From contig NZ_PHUJ01000003.1 of assembly GCF_002813375.1 (NCBI RefSeq), positions 2,976,001 through 3,040,000 of the forward strand: DNA of 64,000 nt. The letters run 5' to 3'. Below the pieces are notes generated by a model, which was not told the DNA's origin, ran no database searches, and was given only the letters and a program-made list of their open reading frames with translations. This DNA is from Pseudonocardia alni (GTDB lineage: Bacteria; Actinomycetota; Actinomycetes; Mycobacteriales; Pseudonocardiaceae). Shown here one piece after another: positions 38,356 through 46,096 of the stretch; positions within the stretch are counted from its first letter, which is position 1; the number at the start of each line of letters is the position of its first letter. The translations under genes and the position numbers were made by a program.

Positions 38356-39990
38356 TCAGCCGGGGTGACCGCCGTTGTCGCGGTGCCGGTCGGCGAACAC
38401 GTCGTAGTCGGCACCCCGGTCGCCCTGGACCAGGCGGCGCAGCGCCTCCTGCGCCGCGGCCCGCGGGTCGGCGGCCGCGTCACCGGTGACCGGCTGCGGG
38501 CCGGTCGAGGACGCGTCGAGGTAGGGCCGGGGCCGCGACGGCGGCGGGGCCGGTGCGGGCCGCGGCGGCGGGGCGTGCGCGTCGGGCGGGGGCGCGACCG
38601 GGTCGCCGGACCCGCCGCCGTTCCCGGCCGGGCGCGGGCGCGGAGCGACGTCGTCGGGACCGCGGTGCCGGGCCGCGGCCGACGGCTCCGGGGACGGACG
38701 CGGCGGGGCGCCCTCCCGCCCGGTCGCGGCGACGACGATGCGGTCCCCGGCCGGGTTCCGGCCGGCGTCGACCGGGCCGGCGTCGCCCGGCTCCTCGGGA
38801 AGGTGGGCCAGCGCCTCGCGCAGGTCGGCCAGCGGCAGCGGCCGGGTCGCCGTGACCGCGAACGCGACCCGCCCGGCCAGCGCGATGCCCGGCCAGCCCT
38901 GCGAGGCCAGCGCCAGGCGCTCGCCGACCCGGTCGCAGAGACCGGCCAGGTGCCGGTCCGAGGCACCGGGCACGACCAGCGCGAACTCGCGCTCGGACAG
39001 CCGCAGGGCCGCGTCGACCGGGCCGAGCGGCTGGGTCATCGCCGCCGCGACCTGGTGGGCGGCGAACCAGGCGGCGCGGTCGTCGTCGTGCACGACGGAG
39101 CCGTCGAGGCCGGGCAGGTCGAACAGCGCGACGCCGACGGGCAGCGTCTCCGGCCCCGCCGGTCCGGCGAAGCGGTCCAGGGCCTCGGCGGTGGGCAGAC
39201 CGCTCGCCGGGTCGACCGCGGCGGCGGCACGGGCGGCCGCGGCGCGCTGGGCGTCGGCCAGCTGGGATCGCAGCTCACGGGTGCCGGCCCGGGCCGACAG
39301 CAGCCGGTCGATCATGTGGTTGAGCGAGGTCGTCGCCCAGGCCTCTCCGGTGGTGCCCGCCGAGGCCGCCGGGTCGCCGCCGGTCGGCATCGAGGAGCCG
39401 AGCAGCTCGTCGACCGTGCGCCGCACCGAGGTCGGCAGCCGGTCCCCCAGCGCGAACCGCAGCCGCGCGAGCTCGGTCCCGGCCTGGGCACGGGCGTAGC
39501 CCCAGCGTCCGAGGAACACCCGCCCGGCCTCGCCCCGTTCGCGCGGGTCGCGGGCGTACTGGTCGGTCGCGACCAGGAACGCGCCCGCCCCGCGCCCGAG
39601 CGCGACGACACTCCACTCCGACGCCAGCGGCTCGTCCGGATCCAGCACCACGAGGTGGACGCCGTCCGGCACGTCGTGCACCCCGCCGTCGGCGAACGCG
39701 ACGACGACGTGCATCCCGGCCTGGGCCATCCGCGCGTAGACCTCGCGCTCGCGGTCGAAGAAGCGCAGTTGCTGGAACAGCGCGACGACGACCGTCGGGT
39801 CCTCCCGCGGCCCGGACATCACCGCGCGCTCGATGGAGTGCGACAGGTGCACGAGCAGCCGCTTCGACGCCGGCTCCGGGCGCGCGCCCGAGGCGCGCTC
39901 CCAGGCCTCGCGGCGGCCCTCGGACAGCCCGTCGACGTAGGCCTGCTCCGAGGCCACCCGGACGGCGTGGGCAAGCGGTCCCTCGGACAT
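38356..39990 (-). CDS. DICT sensory domain protein with degenerate GGDEF-like domain
   Basis: 544 residues from ATG 39990. Residues about 40-165 match the DICT sensor: LVHLSHSIERAVM, ALFQQLRFFDREREVYARMAQ, and VPDGVHLVVLDPDEPLASEWSVVALGRGAGAFLVATDQ. A linker helix and a GGDEF-like fold follow (about 250-390, starting DPASGLPTAEALDRFA). The signature site reads RLSEREFALVVPG, that is SEREF instead of GGDEF, so cyclase activity is unlikely and nucleotide or c-di-GMP binding, if any, would be regulatory. The last 150 residues are Pro/Ala-rich. Downstream of ptsI by 200 bp; function unknown. Confidence 0.8.
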   Translation of the reverse strand: MSEGPLAHAVRVASEQAYVDGLSEGRREAWERASGARPEPASKRLLVHLSHSIERAVMSGPREDPTVVVALFQQLRFFDREREVYARMAQAGMHVVVAFADGGVHDVPDGVHLVVLDPDEPLASEWSVVALGRGAGAFLVATDQYARDPRERGEAGRVFLGRWGYARAQAGTELARLRFALGDRLPTSVRRTVDELLGSSMPTGGDPAASAGTTGEAWATTSLNHMIDRLLSARAGTRELRSQLADAQRAAAARAAAAVDPASGLPTAEALDRFAGPAGPETLPVGVALFDLPGLDGSVVHDDDRAAWFAAHQVAAAMTQPLGPVDAALRLSEREFALVVPGASDRHLAGLCDRVGERLALASQGWPGIALAGRVAFAVTATRPLPLADLREALAHLPEEPGDAGPVDAGRNPAGDRIVVAATGREGAPPRPSPEPSAAARHRGPDDVAPRPRPAGNGGGSGDPVAPPPDAHAPPPRPAPAPPPSRPRPYLDASSTGPQPVTGDAAADPRAAAQEALRRLVQGDRGADYDVFADRHRDNGGHPG

Positions 39991-40190
39991 GGGTGACCTC
40001 CGGTCGTCGGACGGCGCCCGGTTCGCGACACGGGATCACGCCGTGTGTCGACCCAACAACCGCGGGTCGCCGAGGGCAACCGGTGGCCGGGTACGTCCGG
40101 TGGGACCACAGGCCACTGCGACCAGCGGCGTGACGCCGCCGGTCCACCCCCCGCGCAGCCGAGCGGGAGGACGAACGCGACGAACGGCGA

Positions 40191-41852
40191 TCAGCCGTCG
40201 AGAGCGGCGACGGCGCGGCGGGCTGCGACCGGGTCGGCCGCGGCGCAGGCCGCGCGGGCCCGCTCCCGGCACTGCTCCACCGTCAGCCCGGCCAGGGTCG
40301 CCCCGACCGCGGCGAGCGCGCCGGACCCCATCGACAGGCTCGCGACCCCCAGACCCACCAGTACCGCGGCCAGCCCCGGGTCGGCCGCGGCCTCGCCGCA
40401 CACCCCGACCGGGGTGCCGGTGCGCGCCGACGCCTCGCCGAGCAGCCCGAGCAGCCGCAGCAGCGCCGGCTGCCACGGGTCGTTGAGCGCGGCCACCGGC
40501 CCGGACTGGCGGTCCGCGGCGAACAGGTACTGGGCCAGGTCGTTGGTGCCGACCGAGACGAAGTCGACCTCGGCCATGATCTCGTCGGCGGTGAGCACCG
40601 CGGCCGGGATCTCGATCATCACGCCGGCCTGGGAGATGCCGTGCGCCCGGCAGCGCTGCACGAACCAGCGCGCCTCCTCGGCGGTGGCGACCATCGGCGC
40701 CATCACCTTGAGCGCGACGCCGGTCTCCTTCGCCGCGGCGGCGAGCGCGGCGAGCTGGCGCTCCAGCACGCCGTCGCCGTTGCCGGGGACGCGGGCGATC
40801 CGCAGGCCGCGCACGCCCAGCGCCGGGTTGGGCTCGCCGTCGAGCGACAGGAACGGCAGCGGCTTGTCCGCGCCGGCGTCGAGGGTGCGGGCGGTGACCG
40901 GCTTGCCGGCGAACGCGGACAGCACCGCGGTGTAGACCTCGCGCTGGGCGGCCTCGGTCGGCTCCTCGGCCGCGGAGAGGAACGCGAGCTCGGTGCGGAA
41001 CAGGCCGACCCCCTCGGCCCGGGCCTCCGCGGCCTTCGCCGCGCCGGGGCCGTCGCCGACATTGGCCAGGACCGGCACGACACGGCCGTCGGCGGTGCGG
41101 CCGACGCCGTCCCACTCGGCGGTGACCGAGGCGGCGGCGGCGAACGCGGTGGCCTCGTCGAGGGTGGCGACCTCGACGACCTCACCGGTGCCGCCGTCGA
41201 CGGTCAGCGCGGCGCCCTCGGCGATCCGGGTCGCACCCGCGCAGCCGACGACCGCGGGGATCCCCAGCGAACGCGCGAGGATCGCGGTGTGGCTGGTCGG
41301 GCCGCCCTGCTCGGTGACCAGGGCGAGCGCGACGCCCGGCTTCAGCCCGGCGGTGTCGGCCGGGGCCAGGTCGGTCGCGACGAGCACGGCGGGCGCGTCC
41401 AGGTCGGCGACGCCCGGCGCGGGCAGCCCCAGCAGCTCCGCGACGATCCGGTCGCGCACGTCGTGGATGTCGCGGGCGCGCTCGGCCATGTAGCCGCCCA
41501 TCGACGACAGCATCTCGGCGAAGGAGTTCGCGGCCTCCCACACCGCGCGCGCGGCGGGCCGCCCCTGCTCGGTGACCAGCGCCTGCGCGCTCTCCAGCAG
41601 CGCCGGGTCGCCGACCATCGTCACGGTCGCCTCCAGCACCTCGCGGGCGTCGCCGGTGACGGTCGCGGCGCGCGCGGTCAGGCGCTGCGACACCAGCTCC
41701 ACGGCCGGCGCGATCCGCGCGGCCTCGGCGGCGGCGTCGGCCGGGGCGGGGCCGGCGGCCGGCTCGCCCGGCGGCTCGGCGACGCGGACGACGCGGCCGC
41801 CGGCGCGGCCGGGGCTGGCGGGGATTCCGGTGAGGGCGATCGTGCTCGGCAT
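40191..41852 (-). CDS. ptsI: PTS enzyme I (phosphoenolpyruvate-protein phosphotransferase)
   Basis: 553 residues from ATG 41852. It moves phosphate from PEP to HPr. The phospho-histidine is His 188 in GGPTSHTAILARSLGIPAVVG. The PEP-binding C-domain has GVGLFRTELAFL, VMAPMVATAEEARWF, FVSVGTNDLAQYLFAADR and the catalytic Cys 485 in VGVCGEAAADP. Length slightly short but complete. Transcribed divergently from the deoR-fru operon, sharing a 98-bp AT-rich promoter region. Confidence 0.97.
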   Translation of the reverse strand: MPSTIALTGIPASPGRAGGRVVRVAEPPGEPAAGPAPADAAAEAARIAPAVELVSQRLTARAATVTGDAREVLEATVTMVGDPALLESAQALVTEQGRPAARAVWEAANSFAEMLSSMGGYMAERARDIHDVRDRIVAELLGLPAPGVADLDAPAVLVATDLAPADTAGLKPGVALALVTEQGGPTSHTAILARSLGIPAVVGCAGATRIAEGAALTVDGGTGEVVEVATLDEATAFAAAASVTAEWDGVGRTADGRVVPVLANVGDGPGAAKAAEARAEGVGLFRTELAFLSAAEEPTEAAQREVYTAVLSAFAGKPVTARTLDAGADKPLPFLSLDGEPNPALGVRGLRIARVPGNGDGVLERQLAALAAAAKETGVALKVMAPMVATAEEARWFVQRCRAHGISQAGVMIEIPAAVLTADEIMAEVDFVSVGTNDLAQYLFAADRQSGPVAALNDPWQPALLRLLGLLGEASARTGTPVGVCGEAAADPGLAAVLVGLGVASLSMGSGALAAVGATLAGLTVEQCRERARAACAAADPVAARRAVAALDG

Positions 41853-41885
41853 GAGTGGCTCCCGCGGTTACTTCGACGTGACCCG

Positions 41886-41913
41886 TTGACAAACACAGTA
41901 AAACCCACATACT
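41886..41913 (+). promoter_or_regulatory. fru operon promoter
   Basis: TTGACA (41886-41891), 16 bases, CATACT (41908-41913) is the best sigma-70-type promoter in the window. It lies in an unusually A-rich stretch that also contains repeated CACA/AACA words such as DeoR-type repressors bind. The deoR ATG is 37 bp downstream. ptsI on the other strand starts 33 bp to the left, so one operator could serve both. Confidence 0.6.
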
Positions 41914-41950
41914 CAGACACAAGCAAGCATCGAAGCGGGAGCGAACAAAG

Positions 41951-42712
41951 ATGTACGCAGCGGAGCGTCAGCAGTGGCTGCTCGACCGGACCCGGGACCG
42001 GGGCCGGGTCGACGTGGCCGCTGTCGCCGAGGAGCTCGATGTCACCCCCGAGACCATCCGCCGGGACCTCGGGGCACTGGAGCGCCAGGCCCTCGTCCGG
42101 CGGGTGCACGGCGGGGCGATCCCGTCGGACCTGCTGAACTTCGAGCCCGGGGTCGGCCAGCGCGACAGCCAGTTCGGCGCGGAGAAGGAGCGGATCGCCA
42201 AGGCCGCCCTCGCCGAGCTGGGCACCGCCGCGACCGTCCTGCTCGACGCCGGGACCACGACCTCCCGGCTCGCGAGCACCCTGCCCCGCGAGCGCGACGT
42301 CACCGTCGTCACCAACTCGCTGCCGATCGCGTCCTCGCTGGCCGGGCGCCCGAACGTGGACCTGCGGCTGCTCGGCGGCCGGGTCCGCGGGACGACGCTC
42401 GCCACCGTCGACGACTGGGGCACCGAGGTGCTGGCCGGTCTCACGATCGACGTCGCCTTCATCGGGACCAACGGCTTCTCCGTGGCGCGCGGCCTCACCA
42501 CACCCGACACCGGCGAGGGGGCGACCAAGCGGGCGATGCTGCGCGCCGCCCGCCGCACCGTCGTCCTCGCCGACGCCAGCAAGTTCGGCTCCGACCAGTT
42601 CGTCCGCTTCGGCACGCTGGCCGAGGTCGACACGCTGATCACCGACACCGGCCTCGACCCGGCGGACGCCGCCGAGTTGGAGGCCGCCGGCCCGAAGGTG
42701 GTACGCGCATGA
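41951..42712 (+). CDS. DeoR/GlpR-family repressor of the fructose operon
   Basis: 253 residues from ATG 41951. The N-terminal helix-turn-helix has the DeoR signature VAAVAEELDVTPETIRRDLGALERQALVRRVHGGAI (about 23-58). The effector domain shows the sugar-phosphate isomerase-like motifs LLDAGTTTSRLA, TVVTNSLPIA, and AFIGTNGFSVARGLTTPDTGEGATKRAM. Position as first gene of deoR-fruK-IIA-IIBC-ptsH makes it the FruR-type regulator, with fructose 1-phosphate as the expected inducer. Overlaps fruK as ATGA. Confidence 0.93.
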   Translation: MYAAERQQWLLDRTRDRGRVDVAAVAEELDVTPETIRRDLGALERQALVRRVHGGAIPSDLLNFEPGVGQRDSQFGAEKERIAKAALAELGTAATVLLDAGTTTSRLASTLPRERDVTVVTNSLPIASSLAGRPNVDLRLLGGRVRGTTLATVDDWGTEVLAGLTIDVAFIGTNGFSVARGLTTPDTGEGATKRAMLRAARRTVVLADASKFGSDQFVRFGTLAEVDTLITDTGLDPADAAELEAAGPKVVRA

Positions 42713-43686
42713 CCCCCCGCACGCTCCCGACCCCGCCCATGTTCGTGACGGTCACCCCGAACCCGAGCCTGGACCGGACGATCGCGCTGCCGCACCTGGT
42801 GCGCGGCGAGGTGCACCGCGCCGGGTCCGTCCGGGTCGACCCCGGCGGCAAGGGCGTCAACGTCGCCCGTGCGCTGGCCTCGGCCGGGCACCGGGCGGTG
42901 GCCCTGATGCCGTCGGGCGCCACCCCCGGTGAGCGCCTCGCGGCGCTGCTGGAGCCGACCGACGTCACGACCGTCGCCGTCCCCGTCGCCGAGGCCACCC
43001 GGGTCAACATCACCCTGGTCGAGCCGGACGGCGTCACCACCAAGATCAACGAGCCGGGCCCGCGACTGTCCGCCGACGAGGTCGAGGCGCTGTTCCAGCG
43101 CGCCTGCGCCCTCGGCGCCGGCGCCACCTGGCTGGTCAGCTGCGGGTCACTCCCCCCGGGGGTCGGCGACGACTTCCACGCCGAGCTGACCCGGCGCTGC
43201 CGCCGTCCCGGCCTGAAGGTCGCGATCGACACCTCGGACGCGCCGCTGCACCACGCCGTCGCGGCGGCCCCCGACCTCGTGAAGCCCAACCACGCCGAGC
43301 TGGCCGAGCTCGTCGGGCGCCCCCTGGGCAGCCTCGGCGACGTGCTGCTGGCCGCCCGCGAGCTGCGTGCCCGCGGGATCGGCGCGGTCCTGGTCAGCCT
43401 GGGTGCCGGTGGTGCCCTGCTGGTCGACCGGTCCGGCGAGTACCACGCCCGGACCCCTCCGATCACCGTGCTCAGCACGGTGGGCGCCGGTGACTCCACC
43501 CTGGCCGGGTTCCTGGCCGCGGGTGGGGAGGGACCCGACGCCCTGCGGCAGGCCGTGGCCTACGGCGCCGCCGCCTGCCGACTGCCCGGTTCCGCCACGC
43601 CGGGTCCGGCCGACATCCGAATCGACGACGTCGAACTGGCCCCCACGCCGGACGTCACCCTCGCCCTCACCGGAGATGCCGCATGA
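42709..43686 (+). CDS. fruK: 1-phosphofructokinase
   Basis: 325 residues from ATG 42709 (ATGA overlap with the repressor); an internal ATG at 42739 is nearer to the usual family start MFVTVTPNPSLDRTI. PfkB-family enzyme that phosphorylates fructose 1-phosphate to the 1,6-bisphosphate. Motifs: the N-terminal substrate loop DPGGKGVNVARALASAG and the C-terminal anion-hole TVGAGDSTLAGFLAA with catalytic Asp. Directly follows entry of fructose by the PTS proteins encoded downstream. Confidence 0.95.
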   Translation: MTPRTLPTPPMFVTVTPNPSLDRTIALPHLVRGEVHRAGSVRVDPGGKGVNVARALASAGHRAVALMPSGATPGERLAALLEPTDVTTVAVPVAEATRVNITLVEPDGVTTKINEPGPRLSADEVEALFQRACALGAGATWLVSCGSLPPGVGDDFHAELTRRCRRPGLKVAIDTSDAPLHHAVAAAPDLVKPNHAELAELVGRPLGSLGDVLLAARELRARGIGAVLVSLGAGGALLVDRSGEYHARTPPITVLSTVGAGDSTLAGFLAAGGEGPDALRQAVAYGAAACRLPGSATPGPADIRIDDVELAPTPDVTLALTGDAA

Positions 43687-44132
43687 CTGCCCTGATCACC
43701 GCTGATCTGGTCGACCTCGACGTGCCGTCGGCCGACCGGAAGACCGCCGTCACCGCGCTCGCCGAGCGCCTGGTGAAGGCCGGCCGGGTCACCGATCTCG
43801 ACCGGTTCCTCGCCGACATCGAGGCCCGCGAGGCCCAGATGCCGACCGGCCTGGAGGGCGGCATCGGCATCCCGCACTGCCGCTCCGCGGCCGTCACCGA
43901 GCCGACCCTGGCCTTCGGCCGGGCGCCGTCGGGTGTCGACTTCGGCGCCGAGGACGGCCCCGCCGACCTCATCTTCATGATCGCCGCCCCCGAGGGCGGG
44001 AACACCGACCACATGACGGTGCTCGCCGCGCTGGCCCGTCGCCTGGTCCGTGCCTCGTTCAAGAACGAGCTCCGCAACGCCACCGACCCGGCCGCCGTCG
44101 CGACCTTCATCCAGCAGGAGGTGGGAGCATGA
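43683..44132 (+). CDS. PTS fructose-type IIA component
   Basis: 149 residues from ATG 43683, overlapping the fruK stop as ATGA. A stand-alone PTS EIIA-2 (mannitol/fructose type) domain. The phosphorylated His 65 lies in GIGIPHCRSAAV, and APEGGNTDHMTVLAALARRL is the conserved C-terminal block. It receives phosphate from HPr (45670) and passes it to the IIB domain of the next gene. Elsewhere this domain is often fused to IIBC or HPr; here it is free-standing. Confidence 0.95.
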   Translation: MTALITADLVDLDVPSADRKTAVTALAERLVKAGRVTDLDRFLADIEAREAQMPTGLEGGIGIPHCRSAAVTEPTLAFGRAPSGVDFGAEDGPADLIFMIAAPEGGNTDHMTVLAALARRLVRASFKNELRNATDPAAVATFIQQEVGA

Positions 44133-45643
44133 AGCTCCTCGCCGTCACCGCGTGCCCCACGGGCATCGCGCACACCTACATGGCCGCCGAGGCCCTCGAG
44201 GTCGCCGCCGAGGAGTCGGGCCACGAGATCGTGGTCGAGACCCAGGGCTCGGCCGGCTCGACGCCGTTCACCCAGGCCCAGCTCGACGAGGCCGAGGCCA
44301 TCATCCTCGCCGCCGACGTCGAGGTCCGGGACAAGGAGCGCTTCGCGCACCTGCCCACGGTGACCTCGCCGGTCAAGAAGGCCATCGGCGGCGCGCCGGG
44401 CCTGATCGAGCAGGCCGTCGCCAAGGCCACCGCCCAGCCGAAGGGCACGGCCGCCGCGGCGGCCCCGGCCCAGCGCGACGGCGCGGAGATGGACACCAAG
44501 AACTTCGGCTCCGGCTTCGGGTCGCGCCTGCGCGGCTGGCTGATGACCGGCGTCTCCTACGTCATCCCGTTCGTCGCCGCCGGCGGTCTGCTGATCGCGC
44601 TGGGCTTCGCGCTCGGCGGCTACCAGATCACCGAGGCGCCCGACGTCGTCTCCTTCGGTGACGACGGCGTCGCCTCGGTCGCGTTCGACCCGGGTGCACT
44701 GCAGTCCTGGGCCGCGCTGTTCTTCCAGGTCGGTGGCCTGGCGTTCGGCTTCCTGGTCCCGGTCCTGGCCGGCTTCATCGCCTACGCCATCGCCGACCGC
44801 CCGGCCCTGGTGCCCGGCTTCGTCGGCGGCATGATCGCCGTCCAGACCCAGGCGGGGTTCCTCGGCGGCCTGGTCGCCGGTCTGCTCGCCGGTGCGGTCG
44901 TCTACGGCCTCAAGTTGTGGCAGCCGCCCCGCGCCCTGGCCGGGATCATGCCGGTGCTGGTGCTGCCGCTGATCGGCACCGCGGTCGTCGGCGCGATCAT
45001 GTTCCTGGTCGTCGGCACGCCGCTCGCGGCGGCCACGACCGGCCTGACCAACTGGCTCAACGGCCTGTCCGGCACCAACGCGATCCTGCTCGGCGCGCTG
45101 CTCGGCCTGATGATGGCCTTCGACATGGGCGGCCCGGTCAACAAGGCCGCCTACGCCTTCGCCGTCGCCGGGCTGTCCACCGGTTCGGAGACCGCGCTGA
45201 TGATCATGGCCGCGGTGATGGCCGCGGGCATGACGCCGCCGCTGGCGCTGGCCCTGGCCACCGCCGTCCGCAAGAACCTGTTCACCAAGGTCGAGCAGGA
45301 GAACGGCCGGGCCGCCTGGCTGCTGGGCGCCTCCTTCATCACCGAGGGCGCGATCCCGTTCGCCGCGGCCGACCCGCTGCGGGTCATCCCGTCGCTGATG
45401 GCGGGCTCCGCGGTCGCCGGTTCGCTGTCGATGGCCTTCGGCGCGACCCTGCGGGCCCCGCACGGCGGCATCTTCGTGGTCCCGCTGATCGGCAACCCGT
45501 TCGCCTACCTGCTGGCGATCATCGCGGGCACCCTGGTCTCCGCCGCCCTGGTCGTCGGCCTGAAGTCGGCCCGCCGCACCCCGGCTCCGGCCGCCGCCGA
45601 GCAGACCGCCACCGCCCCGGCCGCCGCGCCGGTCGCGGGCTGA
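44129..45643 (+). CDS. fruA: PTS fructose transporter IIBC
   Basis: 504 residues from ATG 44129 (ATGA overlap). The IIB domain (1-100) has the phospho-cysteine Cys 9 in TACPTGIAHTYMA. A 30-residue Ala-rich linker leads to the IIC membrane domain (from about 130) with eight to ten helices and the signature motifs LMMAFDMGGPVNKAAYAFA, SFITEGAIPFAAADPLRVIP and GATLRAPHGGIFV. It imports fructose and releases fructose 1-phosphate in the cell. Confidence 0.96.
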   Translation: MKLLAVTACPTGIAHTYMAAEALEVAAEESGHEIVVETQGSAGSTPFTQAQLDEAEAIILAADVEVRDKERFAHLPTVTSPVKKAIGGAPGLIEQAVAKATAQPKGTAAAAAPAQRDGAEMDTKNFGSGFGSRLRGWLMTGVSYVIPFVAAGGLLIALGFALGGYQITEAPDVVSFGDDGVASVAFDPGALQSWAALFFQVGGLAFGFLVPVLAGFIAYAIADRPALVPGFVGGMIAVQTQAGFLGGLVAGLLAGAVVYGLKLWQPPRALAGIMPVLVLPLIGTAVVGAIMFLVVGTPLAAATTGLTNWLNGLSGTNAILLGALLGLMMAFDMGGPVNKAAYAFAVAGLSTGSETALMIMAAVMAAGMTPPLALALATAVRKNLFTKVEQENGRAAWLLGASFITEGAIPFAAADPLRVIPSLMAGSAVAGSLSMAFGATLRAPHGGIFVVPLIGNPFAYLLAIIAGTLVSAALVVGLKSARRTPAPAAAEQTATAPAAAPVAG

Positions 45644-45669
45644 CCCACCCGAGAGAAGGAGCACCCACC

Positions 45670-45948
45670 ATGGCCGAGCGCCGTGTGAAGGTCGGTTCGT
45701 CGGTCGGGCTGCACGCCCGCCCCGCCAACCTGTTCGTGACCGCCGCCAAGGAGCAGGGGGTCAAGGTGAGGATCGGGACCGCCGACGGCGAGCGTGGCCC
45801 GGTCGACGCCGCCTCGATCCTGTCGGTGATGGGCCTGGGAGTGAAGTCCGGCGAGGAGGTCGTGCTGACCTCCTCCGACGACGAGCAGGGCGAGGCCGCC
45901 GTCGCGGCCCTGGCCGAGCTGCTGGAGCAGGACCTCGACGCGAGCTGA
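45670..45948 (+). CDS. ptsH: Phosphocarrier protein HPr
   Basis: 92 residues from ATG 45670, with GAGAAGGAG about 7-9 bases upstream. His 15 in GLHARPA accepts phosphate from enzyme I. Ser 49 (AASILSVMGLG) is at the regulatory-serine position of Gram-positive HPr. Last gene of the fru operon, followed by a strong terminator. Presence here, with ptsI divergent, means the whole phosphorelay is encoded in one locus. Confidence 0.97.
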   Translation: MAERRVKVGSSVGLHARPANLFVTAAKEQGVKVRIGTADGERGPVDAASILSVMGLGVKSGEEVVLTSSDDEQGEAAVAALAELLEQDLDAS

Positions 45949-46040
45949 CCCCGCGTCACCCGGTACGACCCCGACGCCCCGCCGCGCCTCCCGCGCGGCG
46001 GGGCGTCCGGCCGTCCGCACCCCGATCCTGCCGCCGCTGC

Positions 46041-46086
46041 CGAGATGCACGTTTCCGCCCTCCCGGGGGCGGAGACGTGCATCTCG
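46041..46086. terminator. Bidirectional terminator between ptsH and beta-galactosidase
   Basis: Arms 46041-46060 and 46067-46086 pair over 20 bp with one G-U, around a 6-base loop (TCCCGG). It stands between two convergent genes and can serve both. Its outer part CGAGATGCA is shared with the hairpins at 21941-22097. Confidence 0.8.
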
Positions 46087-46096
46087 ATCCTGCGGA

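Noticed and set aside
38356..39990. An active diguanylate cyclase
   Set aside because: The catalytic GGDEF signature is replaced by SEREF, and no metal-binding Asp pattern could be matched.
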